42,492 nt of DNA, from the NCBI GenBank assembly GCA_018658955.1, contig JABIPM010000012.1, forward strand, positions 1 through 42,492, given 5' to 3'. Under the pieces are notes generated by a model. That model saw nothing but the letters and a program-made list of their open reading frames with translations, was not told the DNA's origin and did no database searches. A program made the position numbers and the translations under genes. The DNA is from Candidatus Woesearchaeota archaeon (GTDB lineage Archaea > Nanobdellota > Nanobdellia > SCGC-AAA011-G17 > UBA489). Below, one piece after another: positions 1-7,655 of this stretch (positions are counted from its first letter, which is position 1; each line of letters opens with the position of its first letter).

Positions 1-420
1 AAAGTTCCAATTTTTTGTCCAGCAATAACTGACGGATCAATGGGGTTTCAACTTTACATGTTTCAGCAAGACAATCCAGAGTTCATAGTTGATGTTGTAA
101 AAGATTTCTCAAATATCTTATTTAGTGTATCTCAAGATGATAAAAAAGGAATTATTTCTTTAGGTGGAAGTATCTCAAAACACCATGCAATTTTAGCAGG
201 GGTTTTAAATGGTGGAATGGATTATGCAATTTATATGACGACAGCAAGACCAACTTCCGGAAGTATGAGTGGGGCAACAACCAACGAAGCAAAATCGTGG
301 GGTAAGGTAAAAGATGATTCTGACGTAGTTACAGTAGTTGGAGACGTTACAATTAACTTTCCTTTAATGATGACTGCAGCACTAGAAAAACTCTCTAGGG
401 AGGGATTAATCGATGAGTAG
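1..420 (+). CDS. dys: Deoxyhypusine synthase, C-terminal part (5' end outside window)
   Basis: Transfers an aminobutyl group (classically from spermidine, NAD-dependent) to a lysine of translation factor aIF5A, the first step of hypusine formation. The frame is open from base 1, so the start lies upstream and 139 residues are visible. Seen: the PAITDGS motif (about codons 8-13), SKHH carrying the catalytic lysine (codon 178-180), and the conserved block GSMSGATTNEAKSWGK, where the family has GSxSGAxxxEAxSWGK. The C-terminal half appears complete. The stop overlaps the start of the next gene by 8 nt, so this gene leads an operon with a decarboxylase and an agmatinase, both of which could make or process the amine donor. 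Family assignment is firm; the actual donor amine is not shown by the sequence. Confidence 0.95.
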   Translation, partial: KVPIFCPAITDGSMGFQLYMFQQDNPEFIVDVVKDFSNILFSVSQDDKKGIISLGGSISKHHAILAGVLNGGMDYAIYMTTARPTSGSMSGATTNEAKSWGKVKDDSDVVTVVGDVTINFPLMMTAALEKLSREGLIDE

Positions 421-1441
421 GGCTAAATTTATCTTAAACAAGAGTAAAGTAATTGAACAGTTAAACAAAACATATGAATTAACAGATATAGTGTCTTATT
501 TTTTGAAAACAAACTATGAAGTTGGAAAAATATTGGAAAAAGAATCTAAGTGTCAATTTAGCGTACATTCTATGAAAGTTGCACACGAAATAGAGTCTCC
601 AGAAAGAATTTGGTTTTTTGCTCAAGCATGGAATAAAGAAGAATTAAAAAATTTACTAAAGAGAGAAATAACCTCATTTGTAGTAGATAATGAAAAAGAT
701 CTACAAGTTTTACTAGAAAACACAACTACCAAAGTAAATCTACTTCTAAGGATGAAATTACAAGAAAATACTGTTCATACAGGAAAACATTTCGTATTTG
801 GATTTTCTTCAAAAAGAGCAAATGAATTAATCGGCGAATTATCCACTCACAGAAAAATAAACAAGATAGGAATTCATTTTCACAGAAAGACGCAGAATGT
901 AAGTGAATGGGGAATAAAAGAAGAATTACAAGACTCATTAACACAAGAAACATTAGATCAAATAAGTTTCGTAAACATTGGGGGAGGACTTCCAAGCATT
1001 TACAAAAATTATAAATTAGAAGCATTAGATTCAATTTTTACAAAAATAAAAGAAGTAAAGGAATGGCTTAATCAAAACGAAGTAAAAATGATTATTGAAC
1101 CAGGAAGATTCATTGCTGCACCTTCAATAAAGTTAGAAACAAGTGTAAAAAATGTTTATAATGGAAATGTTATCGTTAATGCATCAGTATATAATTCTGC
1201 AATGGATACATTCATAGCAAATATCCGATTAAATGTAGCAGGAGAAACGACAGCAGAAGAAGGAAGACCATTCACAATTAAAGGAATAACTCCAGATTCC
1301 TTAGATATTTTTAGATATAGGGTATTTTTATCAAAAAAACCAAAGATTGGGGATCAGATAATCTTCCTAAATGCCGGAGCCTATAACTTTTCAACAGATT
1401 TTTGTAAATTGCCTAAAATACCTACAGAGGTAGTAGAATGA
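413..1441 (+). CDS. PLP-dependent ODC/DAPDC-fold decarboxylase (probable arginine/ornithine-type)
   Basis: An alanine-racemase-fold (group IV) amino-acid decarboxylase, 342 aa. Seen: Schiff-base lysine in the YFLKTN motif (K32, family YAVKxN), HFHR (155-158), the glycine-rich phosphate loop GGGLP (190-194), EPGR (229-232) and AGAYNF (321-326) with the PLP-contacting Tyr. The motif that is GPTCDSLD in ornithine decarboxylases reads GITPDSLD (291-298), so the active-site Cys donated across the dimer is replaced by Pro. The spacing still resembles ODC/ADC rather than carboxynorspermidine or diaminopimelate decarboxylases. It overlaps deoxyhypusine synthase by 8 nt and agmatinase by 4 nt (ATGA). 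With an agmatinase downstream, arginine to agmatine is the most economical guess, but the substrate cannot be read from sequence. Confidence 0.82.
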   Translation: MSRAKFILNKSKVIEQLNKTYELTDIVSYFLKTNYEVGKILEKESKCQFSVHSMKVAHEIESPERIWFFAQAWNKEELKNLLKREITSFVVDNEKDLQVLLENTTTKVNLLLRMKLQENTVHTGKHFVFGFSSKRANELIGELSTHRKINKIGIHFHRKTQNVSEWGIKEELQDSLTQETLDQISFVNIGGGLPSIYKNYKLEALDSIFTKIKEVKEWLNQNEVKMIIEPGRFIAAPSIKLETSVKNVYNGNVIVNASVYNSAMDTFIANIRLNVAGETTAEEGRPFTIKGITPDSLDIFRYRVFLSKKPKIGDQIIFLNAGAYNFSTDFCKLPKIPTEVVE

Positions 1442-2277
1442 ATTGGATGGATCTTCCAGAAGAATATACTAAAGAAAATTCTTATTTCAAAATTCTTCCA
1501 ATCTCATATGAACAAGCAACAACCTATGGGGATGGAGCTTCAAAAGGGCCAGAAGAAATAATTAAAGCATCTAAACACTTAGAATATTACGAAGATCAAT
1601 TCAATAATGAACCTTTCACAAAAGGAATACACATATTACCTGAATTAAAATTAAATTCAACACCAGAAGACATGGTTAAACAAGTATCAGAAACTGTTTC
1701 AAATCAAAAAGGATTTTTAGTTTCATTGGGTGGGGATCATGCAATAACCATTGGAACAGTTAAGGGTTTAGAAGAAGATTTTTCAGTAATAGTATTTGAT
1801 GCACATTCAGATTTTAGAAATGAATGGAACGGTTCAAAATTAAACCATGCATGCGTATCAAAACAAATTTCAAAAAACCATGATTTAGCATTAATTGGAA
1901 TTCGTTCTCAAGATATAGAAGAACATAATGAAATAACTAATAATTCCAACATCCACCAACTAAAATCATATGATTTTTCAGTTGAAAAATTAAAAGAACT
2001 GCTCCCTAAATTAAAAGAAAAAGTTTACATTTCAATAGATGTTGACGTATTTGATCCTCCATTTTTAAAAAATACTGGAACTCCTGAACCAGGAGGATTG
2101 CAATGGGACCAAATAATTAATTCATTAGAAGAAATATTCAAACAAAAAGAGGTAATTGGGGCAGATATAGTAGAATTTGCACCAAAAGAAAACTTCAGAA
2201 CAGAAGCATATTCTTTAGCAAGATTAGTTTACAAAATATTTTCACTCAAACTCAAAAATATCCTTAATAGGTCTTAA
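1438..2277 (+). CDS. speB: Agmatinase / ureohydrolase family enzyme
   Basis: Mn-dependent ureohydrolase, 279 aa, expected to hydrolyse agmatine (or a guanidino-linked product) to an amine plus urea. The binuclear metal motifs are intact: GGDH (98-101), DAHSD (121-125) and DVDVFDP (201-207). The family hallmark TPEPGG follows (215-220). The start ATG overlaps the decarboxylase stop (ATGA), implying translational coupling. In Haloferax volcanii a clustered agmatinase-like gene has been proposed to act in an agmatine-based route to deoxyhypusine; this operon fits either that route or simple putrescine synthesis. The last 36 nt overlap a convergent minus-strand gene. Confidence 0.9.
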   Translation: MNWMDLPEEYTKENSYFKILPISYEQATTYGDGASKGPEEIIKASKHLEYYEDQFNNEPFTKGIHILPELKLNSTPEDMVKQVSETVSNQKGFLVSLGGDHAITIGTVKGLEEDFSVIVFDAHSDFRNEWNGSKLNHACVSKQISKNHDLALIGIRSQDIEEHNEITNNSNIHQLKSYDFSVEKLKELLPKLKEKVYISIDVDVFDPPFLKNTGTPEPGGLQWDQIINSLEEIFKQKEVIGADIVEFAPKENFRTEAYSLARLVYKIFSLKLKNILNRS

Positions 2278-2697
2278 AATTTTATTATTTGCAGTAGTTA
2301 GATATTTTCCTTCTTTTAACAACCATAATCTACTACCAATTAAACTTTCAAGAGTCTCGAGATTCTCCATAGTACGATAATTCGTAGATTCATCCCTCAT
2401 AAATTCTTCGATAGAGATGCCATATCTTCCATTAATTAATTGAAATATATCTTCTTGAAAATCTTTAGTAAAATCTATTTCTTTAGGAATAAACCCAATA
2501 ACATTATACCATTTTTCTTCATAATTTCTCCCATTATGAAATCTTCTCCAGTGGTTATGGTATTTAGAGGGGTTAAATCTGTTTGCACCCAATTTTAATG
2601 GGATTTTAAATGCCCCATATTCATCTGGAGATTCACAATACTCCATATAGTATTTTTCATCCTTATCTGTAATTAATCCATATCTCTTAAAACTCAT
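2242..2697 (-). CDS. Hypothetical protein, 151 aa
   Basis: Not recognised. Soluble, rich in aromatic and charged residues (KYHNHWRRFHNGRNYEEKWYN near residues 45-65), with no signal peptide or membrane segment and no catalytic motif I can name. Its 3' end overlaps the agmatinase 3' end by 36 nt on the opposite strand, consistent with the tight packing of this genome. It is divergent from the MoaD-like gene, with a 61-nt shared AT-rich promoter interval. Codon use (GAA, AAA, TTA, AGA) matches neighbours, supporting a real gene. Confidence 0.7.
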   Translation of the reverse strand: MSFKRYGLITDKDEKYYMEYCESPDEYGAFKIPLKLGANRFNPSKYHNHWRRFHNGRNYEEKWYNVIGFIPKEIDFTKDFQEDIFQLINGRYGISIEEFMRDESTNYRTMENLETLESLIGSRLWLLKEGKYLTTANNKILRPIKDIFEFE

Positions 2698-2758
2698 TTA
2701 AACTACCAATTAAAATATAATCCATAAGCTTATAATATTATTTAGAGACTTCAAAATA

Positions 2759-2968
2759 ATGGTTAAAATCAATGTTTACATAGAACGAGACGATGTAACA
2801 AAACAGGTAGAGATTTCTAAAAAAACAACAATCAAAGATATTCTAATTCAATTAAACATAAATCCAGTTACAGTAATTGTAACTAAAAACGATGAATTGT
2901 GTGATGAATCAGAAGAAATTAACTCAAAAGATAAACTAAAGATTATTTCAGTAGTTTCTGGCGGATAA
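2759..2968 (+). CDS. MoaD/ThiS-type ubiquitin-like sulfur carrier (SAMP/TtuB-like)
   Basis: A 69-aa beta-grasp protein ending in Ser-Gly-Gly, the C-terminal diglycine that E1-like enzymes adenylate and convert to a thiocarboxylate. The pattern (initial hydrophobic strand, KKTTIKDIL helix, NP(V/I)TVIV strand, then EINSKDKLKIISVVSGG) is typical of MoaD/ThiS/SAMP proteins. It stops one base before the start of a TtuA/Ncs6-like tRNA thiolase, which in bacteria and archaea takes sulfur from just this kind of carrier. The likely role is therefore sulfur donor for tRNA 2-thiolation. A second role as a protein modifier, as for haloarchaeal SAMPs, is possible. No E1 (UbaA) is in the window. Confidence 0.88.
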   Translation: MVKINVYIERDDVTKQVEISKKTTIKDILIQLNINPVTVIVTKNDELCDESEEINSKDKLKIISVVSGG

Positions 2969-2969
2969 A

Positions 2970-3869
2970 ATGAAAAAAATAATTTACAGCGATCAAAGTG
3001 GAAAAAGTTATACTAAATCCGAATTTATTAGATATTTTGAAGCAAAGGTTTTCAGAACTATTAGAAAGTACGGCATGTTTGATAAAGGCGATAAAATAGT
3101 TGTTGCAATGTCTGGAGGTAAAGATTCGGTAGCAACAGCACATATTCTAAATCAAATAATTTCGAAAAGAGGAGAACAATTAGAGGCATTATTAATTGAT
3201 GAAGGAATACCTGGTTACAGAGACATTACAATAAAAGATGCCAAAAAATTCTGTAAAGATGAAGGGATTAAATTAACAATTGCAAGTCCAAAAAAAGAAT
3301 TTAAATTTACTTTAACTCAAGCATTAAACAAATTATCAAAAAACCCTTGTAATATGTGCGGAACACTTAGAAGATACCTTCTAAATTTATATGCTAAAAA
3401 ACTAAATGCGACGAAAGTAGCAACAGGCCATAACTTAGATGACGAAGCACAAACAGTTCTAATGAATCAATACAAGGGAAATGTTCAACTTTCTGCTAAA
3501 TTGGGGCCAGTAACGGGGGTAACTGAACATAAAAAATTCATAAGAAGAATTAAACCGCTGTATTTTATGACTGAAAAAGAAGTTGCAATTTACACAACTC
3601 TAAAGGGATTTCAAGTAATTTATACTGAATGCCCAAAAGCAAGAGACTCATTTAGATCAACAGTGAGGGATCAAATTAATGATTTAGAAAATAACTATCC
3701 AGGCATAAAAAATGGCATAATCAACTCATTTCTAGAAATGTTACCCAGATTAAGAAAAGAATTGGCTCCCAAAAGCAAGATTAGAGAATGTGAATCCTGC
3801 CAAGAACCTGCAGCTAAGAAAATATGCAGCATGTGTGAATTATTAGGCGAATATAGGCAAGCCAAATAG
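2970..3869 (+). CDS. tRNA 2-thiolation enzyme, TtuA/Ncs6 (CTU1) family
   Basis: ATP-PP-loop sulfurtransferase, 299 aa, that activates a uridine in tRNA by adenylation and inserts sulfur (U34 in the Ncs6 group, m5U54 in the TtuA group). Seen: PP-loop SGGKDS (48-53); PCNMCGTLRR with C127 and C130, and C221 in TECPKA, the three Cys that bind the catalytic [4Fe-4S] cluster in TtuA; GHNLDDEAQT (153-162); C-terminal zinc finger C274/C277/C286/C289. The N-terminal CxxC/CxxH zinc finger of the family is absent: the aligned region (residues 1-25) has no Cys at all. It lies directly behind a GG-terminated sulfur carrier, forming a donor-acceptor pair. Which uridine is modified is not decided here. Confidence 0.92.
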   Translation: MKKIIYSDQSGKSYTKSEFIRYFEAKVFRTIRKYGMFDKGDKIVVAMSGGKDSVATAHILNQIISKRGEQLEALLIDEGIPGYRDITIKDAKKFCKDEGIKLTIASPKKEFKFTLTQALNKLSKNPCNMCGTLRRYLLNLYAKKLNATKVATGHNLDDEAQTVLMNQYKGNVQLSAKLGPVTGVTEHKKFIRRIKPLYFMTEKEVAIYTTLKGFQVIYTECPKARDSFRSTVRDQINDLENNYPGIKNGIINSFLEMLPRLRKELAPKSKIRECESCQEPAAKKICSMCELLGEYRQAK

Positions 3870-3912
3870 GTAATAATAACCTTTAAAACCTATTAAAATT
3901 CAAAATTTCACC

Positions 3913-4287
3913 ATGAAATTAGAAAATTTATTAGATAGAAAAGCCGAATTATCTAAATATTATGAATTAGGGTTAAAATTTGAAGACCATGAAAGAGGGC
4001 CAATAAATTCTCTTATTAAAGATTTTAACAAATCAATCAAAGAAGAAATAAACATAATTACTCTGTATGAACAAACAGTGAACGATAATCAAGAATTAAT
4101 TTCATTATTAGAAAGACAACATGAAACATTAAGAGATTTAGATGATATTTCCGAAAACCTAGGATATATTCATAGCAAAGAAAGGAATATTGAAAATAGA
4201 TTAAGAAAAGTGTTATGTCCAAAATCAGATACACATAGATTAATGTTTGATTTCTATGACAAATTAAGTAAAAAATATGGGAATTAA
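3913..4287 (+). CDS. Small coiled-coil hypothetical protein, 124 aa
   Basis: Not recognised. Predominantly helical and charged, with heptad-like spacing of Leu/Ile through residues 30-100 (for example LISLLERQHETLRDLDDI), so probably a coiled-coil or helical bundle. No membrane segment. A TATA-like CTTTAAAA lies about 26 nt before the ATG, indicating its own leaderless promoter. The 3' end abuts or slightly overlaps the methyltransferase gene, so the two are probably co-transcribed. Confidence 0.7.
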   Translation: MKLENLLDRKAELSKYYELGLKFEDHERGPINSLIKDFNKSIKEEINIITLYEQTVNDNQELISLLERQHETLRDLDDISENLGYIHSKERNIENRLRKVLCPKSDTHRLMFDFYDKLSKKYGN

Positions 4288-4288
4288 C

Positions 4289-4783
4289 ATGGATGATTAT
4301 TACAACGAAATTGCGTTAACTTATAATGAACTTCATGGTGAAGAACAAAAGAAAAAAGCAAACATAATTCTAAAAGAACTGTTAAAACAAAAGAAATCAG
4401 GAAGGCTATTAGATATTGGTGGAGGAACAGGAATTGCAACAGAGTTATTCATTGAGCACTATGATTGTATTCTTATTGATCCTTCAGAAAGACTTCTTGA
4501 TGTGGGTTCATATAAAATGGAAAAAATACTTGCAGAAGCAGAACAATTACCCTTTGCAGAAAGTAAATTTGACATTATAATTTCATTAACTGCGTTACAC
4601 CACACAGAATTAGAAAAAGCACTGTCTGAATTAAAGAGAGTTGCAAAATCAGATGCATTAGTTGCAATTTCTTTTCTAAAGAAATCAGTAAAGCTAGAAA
4701 AATTTAGAGAATTATTCAAGAAAGATTTCCCGAAAACAAGAGAAATCGAAGAAGACAAAGATATTCTGTTCTTTAATTTCTAA
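4289..4783 (+). CDS. Class I SAM-dependent methyltransferase, 164 aa
   Basis: Seven-strand methyltransferase. Motif I is LLDIGGGTGIA; the acidic strand-2 residue is in ILIDPS; the following AEAEQLPFAESKFDIIISLTALHH pattern carries motifs III/IV. The N-terminus MDDYYNEIALTYNELHGEEQ is the usual opening of this small family (YYdxiAxxYdxLhgeEQ), so I prefer the ATG at 4289. An in-frame ATG at 4277, which would overlap the upstream gene by 11 nt, adds four residues. The substrate cannot be inferred. Short compared with most class I enzymes, with little beyond the core fold. Confidence 0.85.
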   Translation: MDDYYNEIALTYNELHGEEQKKKANIILKELLKQKKSGRLLDIGGGTGIATELFIEHYDCILIDPSERLLDVGSYKMEKILAEAEQLPFAESKFDIIISLTALHHTELEKALSELKRVAKSDALVAISFLKKSVKLEKFRELFKKDFPKTREIEEDKDILFFNF

Positions 4784-4828
4784 AAACCTTTATATAGTAA
4801 AATTAATTAAGAACATACATTAGGGTGA

Positions 4829-4924
4829 TTAGTCGGCATCTTCTAAGCAGCCTTCATCACTAATTTCAGATGAATCTCCTTTGAAATTCCTTAACCATCT
4901 AGACACAATGTTTTCATTTGGCAT
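4829..4924 (-). CDS. Possible 31-aa small protein (alternative: structured RNA on the + strand)
   Basis: Reading the minus strand of the otherwise empty gap 4784-4980 gives ATG, 31 sense codons and TAA. The product starts MPNENIVSRWLRNFKGDSS and ends in an acidic tail (EISDEGCLEDAD). Codons match the genome's preferences, and an AT-rich TTTTAAGTA element lies about 25 nt before the ATG, as for other leaderless genes here. Against it: the length, no recognised family, and a plus-strand TATA (TTTATATA, around 4789) that points into the same interval together with several short inverted repeats. Reported as a candidate only. Confidence 0.38.
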   Translation of the reverse strand: MPNENIVSRWLRNFKGDSSEISDEGCLEDAD

Positions 4925-4980
4925 ACGGAAACTTTCCGGATTAGAATACTTAAAAGTATGCAATATACAGTATATACAAC

Positions 4981-6765
4981 ATGAAAAGATACAAACGAGA
5001 AGAAATTGATTTTAAATACAACCTAGGGATTTACTGGAGTATTTTGAAAAAGCATAAGCCGGTTATGTTTATTTTACTACTTCTAGTTCTATTCGTTGAA
5101 GCTAGTCACACTCTAACAAAATTTCTTTTCAAAGTATTAGTAGATAAGGGTGAATTATTAGTCAAATCAGAAATAACTAAAGACTATTTTGTTGGCATAC
5201 TTTTGATATTATTAAGTGTGTATTTGCTTTTAGTATTTTTAAGATCCATTTCTAATTGGTGGGACCATTATTTGTTAGCAAAATTGGATGGAGAATTAAT
5301 TTATGACATTAAAGAGAAATATTTTAACCACCTAGTAAATCTTTCACATAATTTTCATACTTCTAACAAAACAGGGTCAATAATTGCGAGATTAACTCGT
5401 GGAGGTAGGGCAATTGAATCTATGACTGACATAATTGTGTTTAATTTTTCTCCACTAATTTTTCAAACCTTGGTAGTTGGAGGTTCATTATTTTATATCG
5501 GTTGGATCCCTGCAGTTTCAGCAATGTCCACCATAGTTCTCTTCATAGGATTCAGCCTATATCTTCAATCTAAAACAAAAGACAAAAAGATGAATGCAAA
5601 TAATCAAGATGATTTTGAAAAAGGAATTATCGCAGACATTTTCACAAATATTGATTCTATTAAGTATTTTGGAAAAGAAAAAGCAATTATGAAGAAGTTT
5701 GCTAAAATTTCCAAAGATACAAAAACAAGACTAATTCTTCACTGGAATAGTTATAACTGGTTATCTGCCGGGCAAAGTTTTATTTTAGGATTGGGATCAC
5801 TAATCACAGTATTCTTCCCAATGGTTGAATTTGCAAATGGAAACCTCTCTTTGGGGCAGATTGTGTTTGTTTGGACAATTTATGGAAATTTGATAGGTCC
5901 TATGTTCTCTTTTGTACATGGAATCAAAGGGTACTACAAAATTATGGGGGATTTTGAATCATTGTTTAGATATGGTAAAGAAGAAAATGAAATCAAAGAA
6001 CCATCAAATGCTAAAAAATTAAAAATTAAAAAAGGAACAATAAACTTTGAAGATTTATCATTTAAATATCATAAAAGAAGAATATTCTCAAATTTCAATC
6101 TAGAAATAAAGAAAAATGAAAAAGTTGCATTTGTAGGTCATTCTGGATGTGGTAAGTCAACACTAATTAAATTACTTTACCGACTACATAATCTAGAAAG
6201 AGGAAGAATACTAATCGATAATAAAGATATCAGAGAGTTCAAACAAGATTCATTAAGATCGGAACTAAGCATTGTCCCTCAAGAATGTGTGTTGTTTGAT
6301 GATACTATTTACAACAACATTAAATTTTCAAATCCAAAAGCAACTAATCAAGAAGTTTGGAAAGCAATTAGATTCGCACAATTACACAAAGTAATTCAAA
6401 GTTTCCCAGAAAAAGAAAAAACTGTAGTGGGGGAGCGCGGAGTTAAATTATCTGGCGGAGAAAAACAAAGAGTTTCGATAGCAAGAGCAGTTTTAGCAAA
6501 TAAGAAAATTTTAGTTTTAGATGAAGCAACGTCTGCATTAGATTCAGAAACCGAACATGAAATTCAAAAAGATCTTGAAAAGTTAATGAAGGGGAGAACT
6601 AGCATAATAATCGCCCATAGATTATCAACAATTATGCATTCAGATAAGATTGTTGTAATGAAAAAAGGAAAGATAGTTCAAATGGGTACGCACAGACAGT
6701 TAATTAAAAAACCAGGGGAATACAAGAAACTTTGGAACCTTCAAAAAGGTGGATATATTAAATAA
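4981..6765 (+). CDS. ABC exporter half-transporter (Atm1/HMT-like)
   Basis: 594-aa fusion of a six-helix membrane domain and an ATPase domain; works as a homodimer in the cytoplasmic membrane. Membrane segments are evident at about 24-45, 70-90, 153-173, 178-197, 262-284 and 290-312. ATPase motifs: Walker A GHSGCGKST (386-394), Q-loop Q434, signature LSGGEKQR (490-497), Walker B ILVLDEAT (510-517), switch H546. The segment HTSNKTGSIIARLTRGGRAI in the third cytoplasmic stretch resembles the FHLSRQTG...RGTRGI region of Atm1-type exporters, so a thiol- or metal-related substrate is possible but unproven. A TATA-like element (ACTTAAAAG) lies about 30 nt before the ATG, indicating independent transcription. 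Confidence 0.9.
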   Translation: MKRYKREEIDFKYNLGIYWSILKKHKPVMFILLLLVLFVEASHTLTKFLFKVLVDKGELLVKSEITKDYFVGILLILLSVYLLLVFLRSISNWWDHYLLAKLDGELIYDIKEKYFNHLVNLSHNFHTSNKTGSIIARLTRGGRAIESMTDIIVFNFSPLIFQTLVVGGSLFYIGWIPAVSAMSTIVLFIGFSLYLQSKTKDKKMNANNQDDFEKGIIADIFTNIDSIKYFGKEKAIMKKFAKISKDTKTRLILHWNSYNWLSAGQSFILGLGSLITVFFPMVEFANGNLSLGQIVFVWTIYGNLIGPMFSFVHGIKGYYKIMGDFESLFRYGKEENEIKEPSNAKKLKIKKGTINFEDLSFKYHKRRIFSNFNLEIKKNEKVAFVGHSGCGKSTLIKLLYRLHNLERGRILIDNKDIREFKQDSLRSELSIVPQECVLFDDTIYNNIKFSNPKATNQEVWKAIRFAQLHKVIQSFPEKEKTVVGERGVKLSGGEKQRVSIARAVLANKKILVLDEATSALDSETEHEIQKDLEKLMKGRTSIIIAHRLSTIMHSDKIVVMKKGKIVQMGTHRQLIKKPGEYKKLWNLQKGGYIK

Positions 6766-6797
6766 ATATTTAAAAACAAACAAAATAAAAAAATAAT

Positions 6798-7655
6798 ATG
6801 GGAATTTTTGATAAAGTTTTTAAATTATTTGAAAAGCACGAAGGCCATAAAGAACTTATAGAAACTTTTTCCGAATTAAATTCTATTGCATCTACCTTGA
6901 AGGAAGAATTAAAATCATTAATAGAGATGCAAAAAACAATAGTAAAATCCAGAATGGCTCGTGCAGAAAATGGACAACTTGTGGGCCCTACTGGCAACAT
7001 AGGATTGCAAAAAACATTGCTGATCAATGAAGAAGGTTCATTAAAACAGTATGATTTAATGACTAGATTAGGAGTATTAGAATCTGCTGCAGAAAAAAGT
7101 TTTGAAAAATCATTAGGAGAAAATGTTCAAACAGGCCCAATAACCCTTATAGATAAATGGGTGTTAAATGAAACTAAAATATTTTTACACAACATCAAAA
7201 AATTAATTCCTTCAATAGATGAATTGAGAAAAGAAACCAATGAACGAGAAAAATTAGCAAAAGTAGAATCTGTTCTTATAGAAATTGTAAAAATTTCTAA
7301 GGATTATCATAAAATAGTAGAAAGAGAAATAGATTTGATAAAAAGTATTGAGGAACATACTATTAGTCCATTATTAAAAAGAATTTTTTCTGCACCTCTA
7401 ACGAAAATCAATGGTGAAGAAATACGTTTATTCAAAATTACTCATAAAGAATTGGACTCATTAAATGAAGAGTCTGTAAAGATAAATCAATGTGAGGATC
7501 CAAATTATAGTGTAGAATGGAGAAGGTGGCATAGGGACGAAAGAGTCCTTGAAGTAGATAAAAAAACAACAATGGGAGATACACCCCACATAAATGTTAC
7601 AATTGGACTATTTGGTCAAAAGAAAAAGAACATCCATTTGGAGATGGTTGCCTAA
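6798..7655 (+). CDS. Hypothetical helical protein, 285 aa
   Basis: Not recognised. The N-terminal two thirds are strongly helical and charged (long Glu/Lys/Leu stretches at 20-50 and 130-190). The C-terminal 60 residues are mixed, with EWRRWHRDERVLEV and a final HINVTIGLFGQKKK segment that looks like beta strands. No signal peptide, membrane segment or catalytic motif. It follows the ABC transporter by 32 nt and may be read with it. Its stop overlaps the convergent RtcB-like gene by 4 nt. Confidence 0.7.
   Translation: MGIFDKVFKLFEKHEGHKELIETFSELNSIASTLKEELKSLIEMQKTIVKSRMARAENGQLVGPTGNIGLQKTLLINEEGSLKQYDLMTRLGVLESAAEKSFEKSLGENVQTGPITLIDKWVLNETKIFLHNIKKLIPSIDELRKETNEREKLAKVESVLIEIVKISKDYHKIVEREIDLIKSIEEHTISPLLKRIFSAPLTKINGEEIRLFKITHKELDSLNEESVKINQCEDPNYSVEWRRWHRDERVLEVDKKTTMGDTPHINVTIGLFGQKKKNIHLEMVA

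Noticed and set aside
4829..4888. tRNA-like or C/D box RNA in the gap after the methyltransferase
   Set aside because: No T-arm consensus and no box D (CTGA) paired with a box C (RTGATGA) at suitable spacing; only generic stems are visible.
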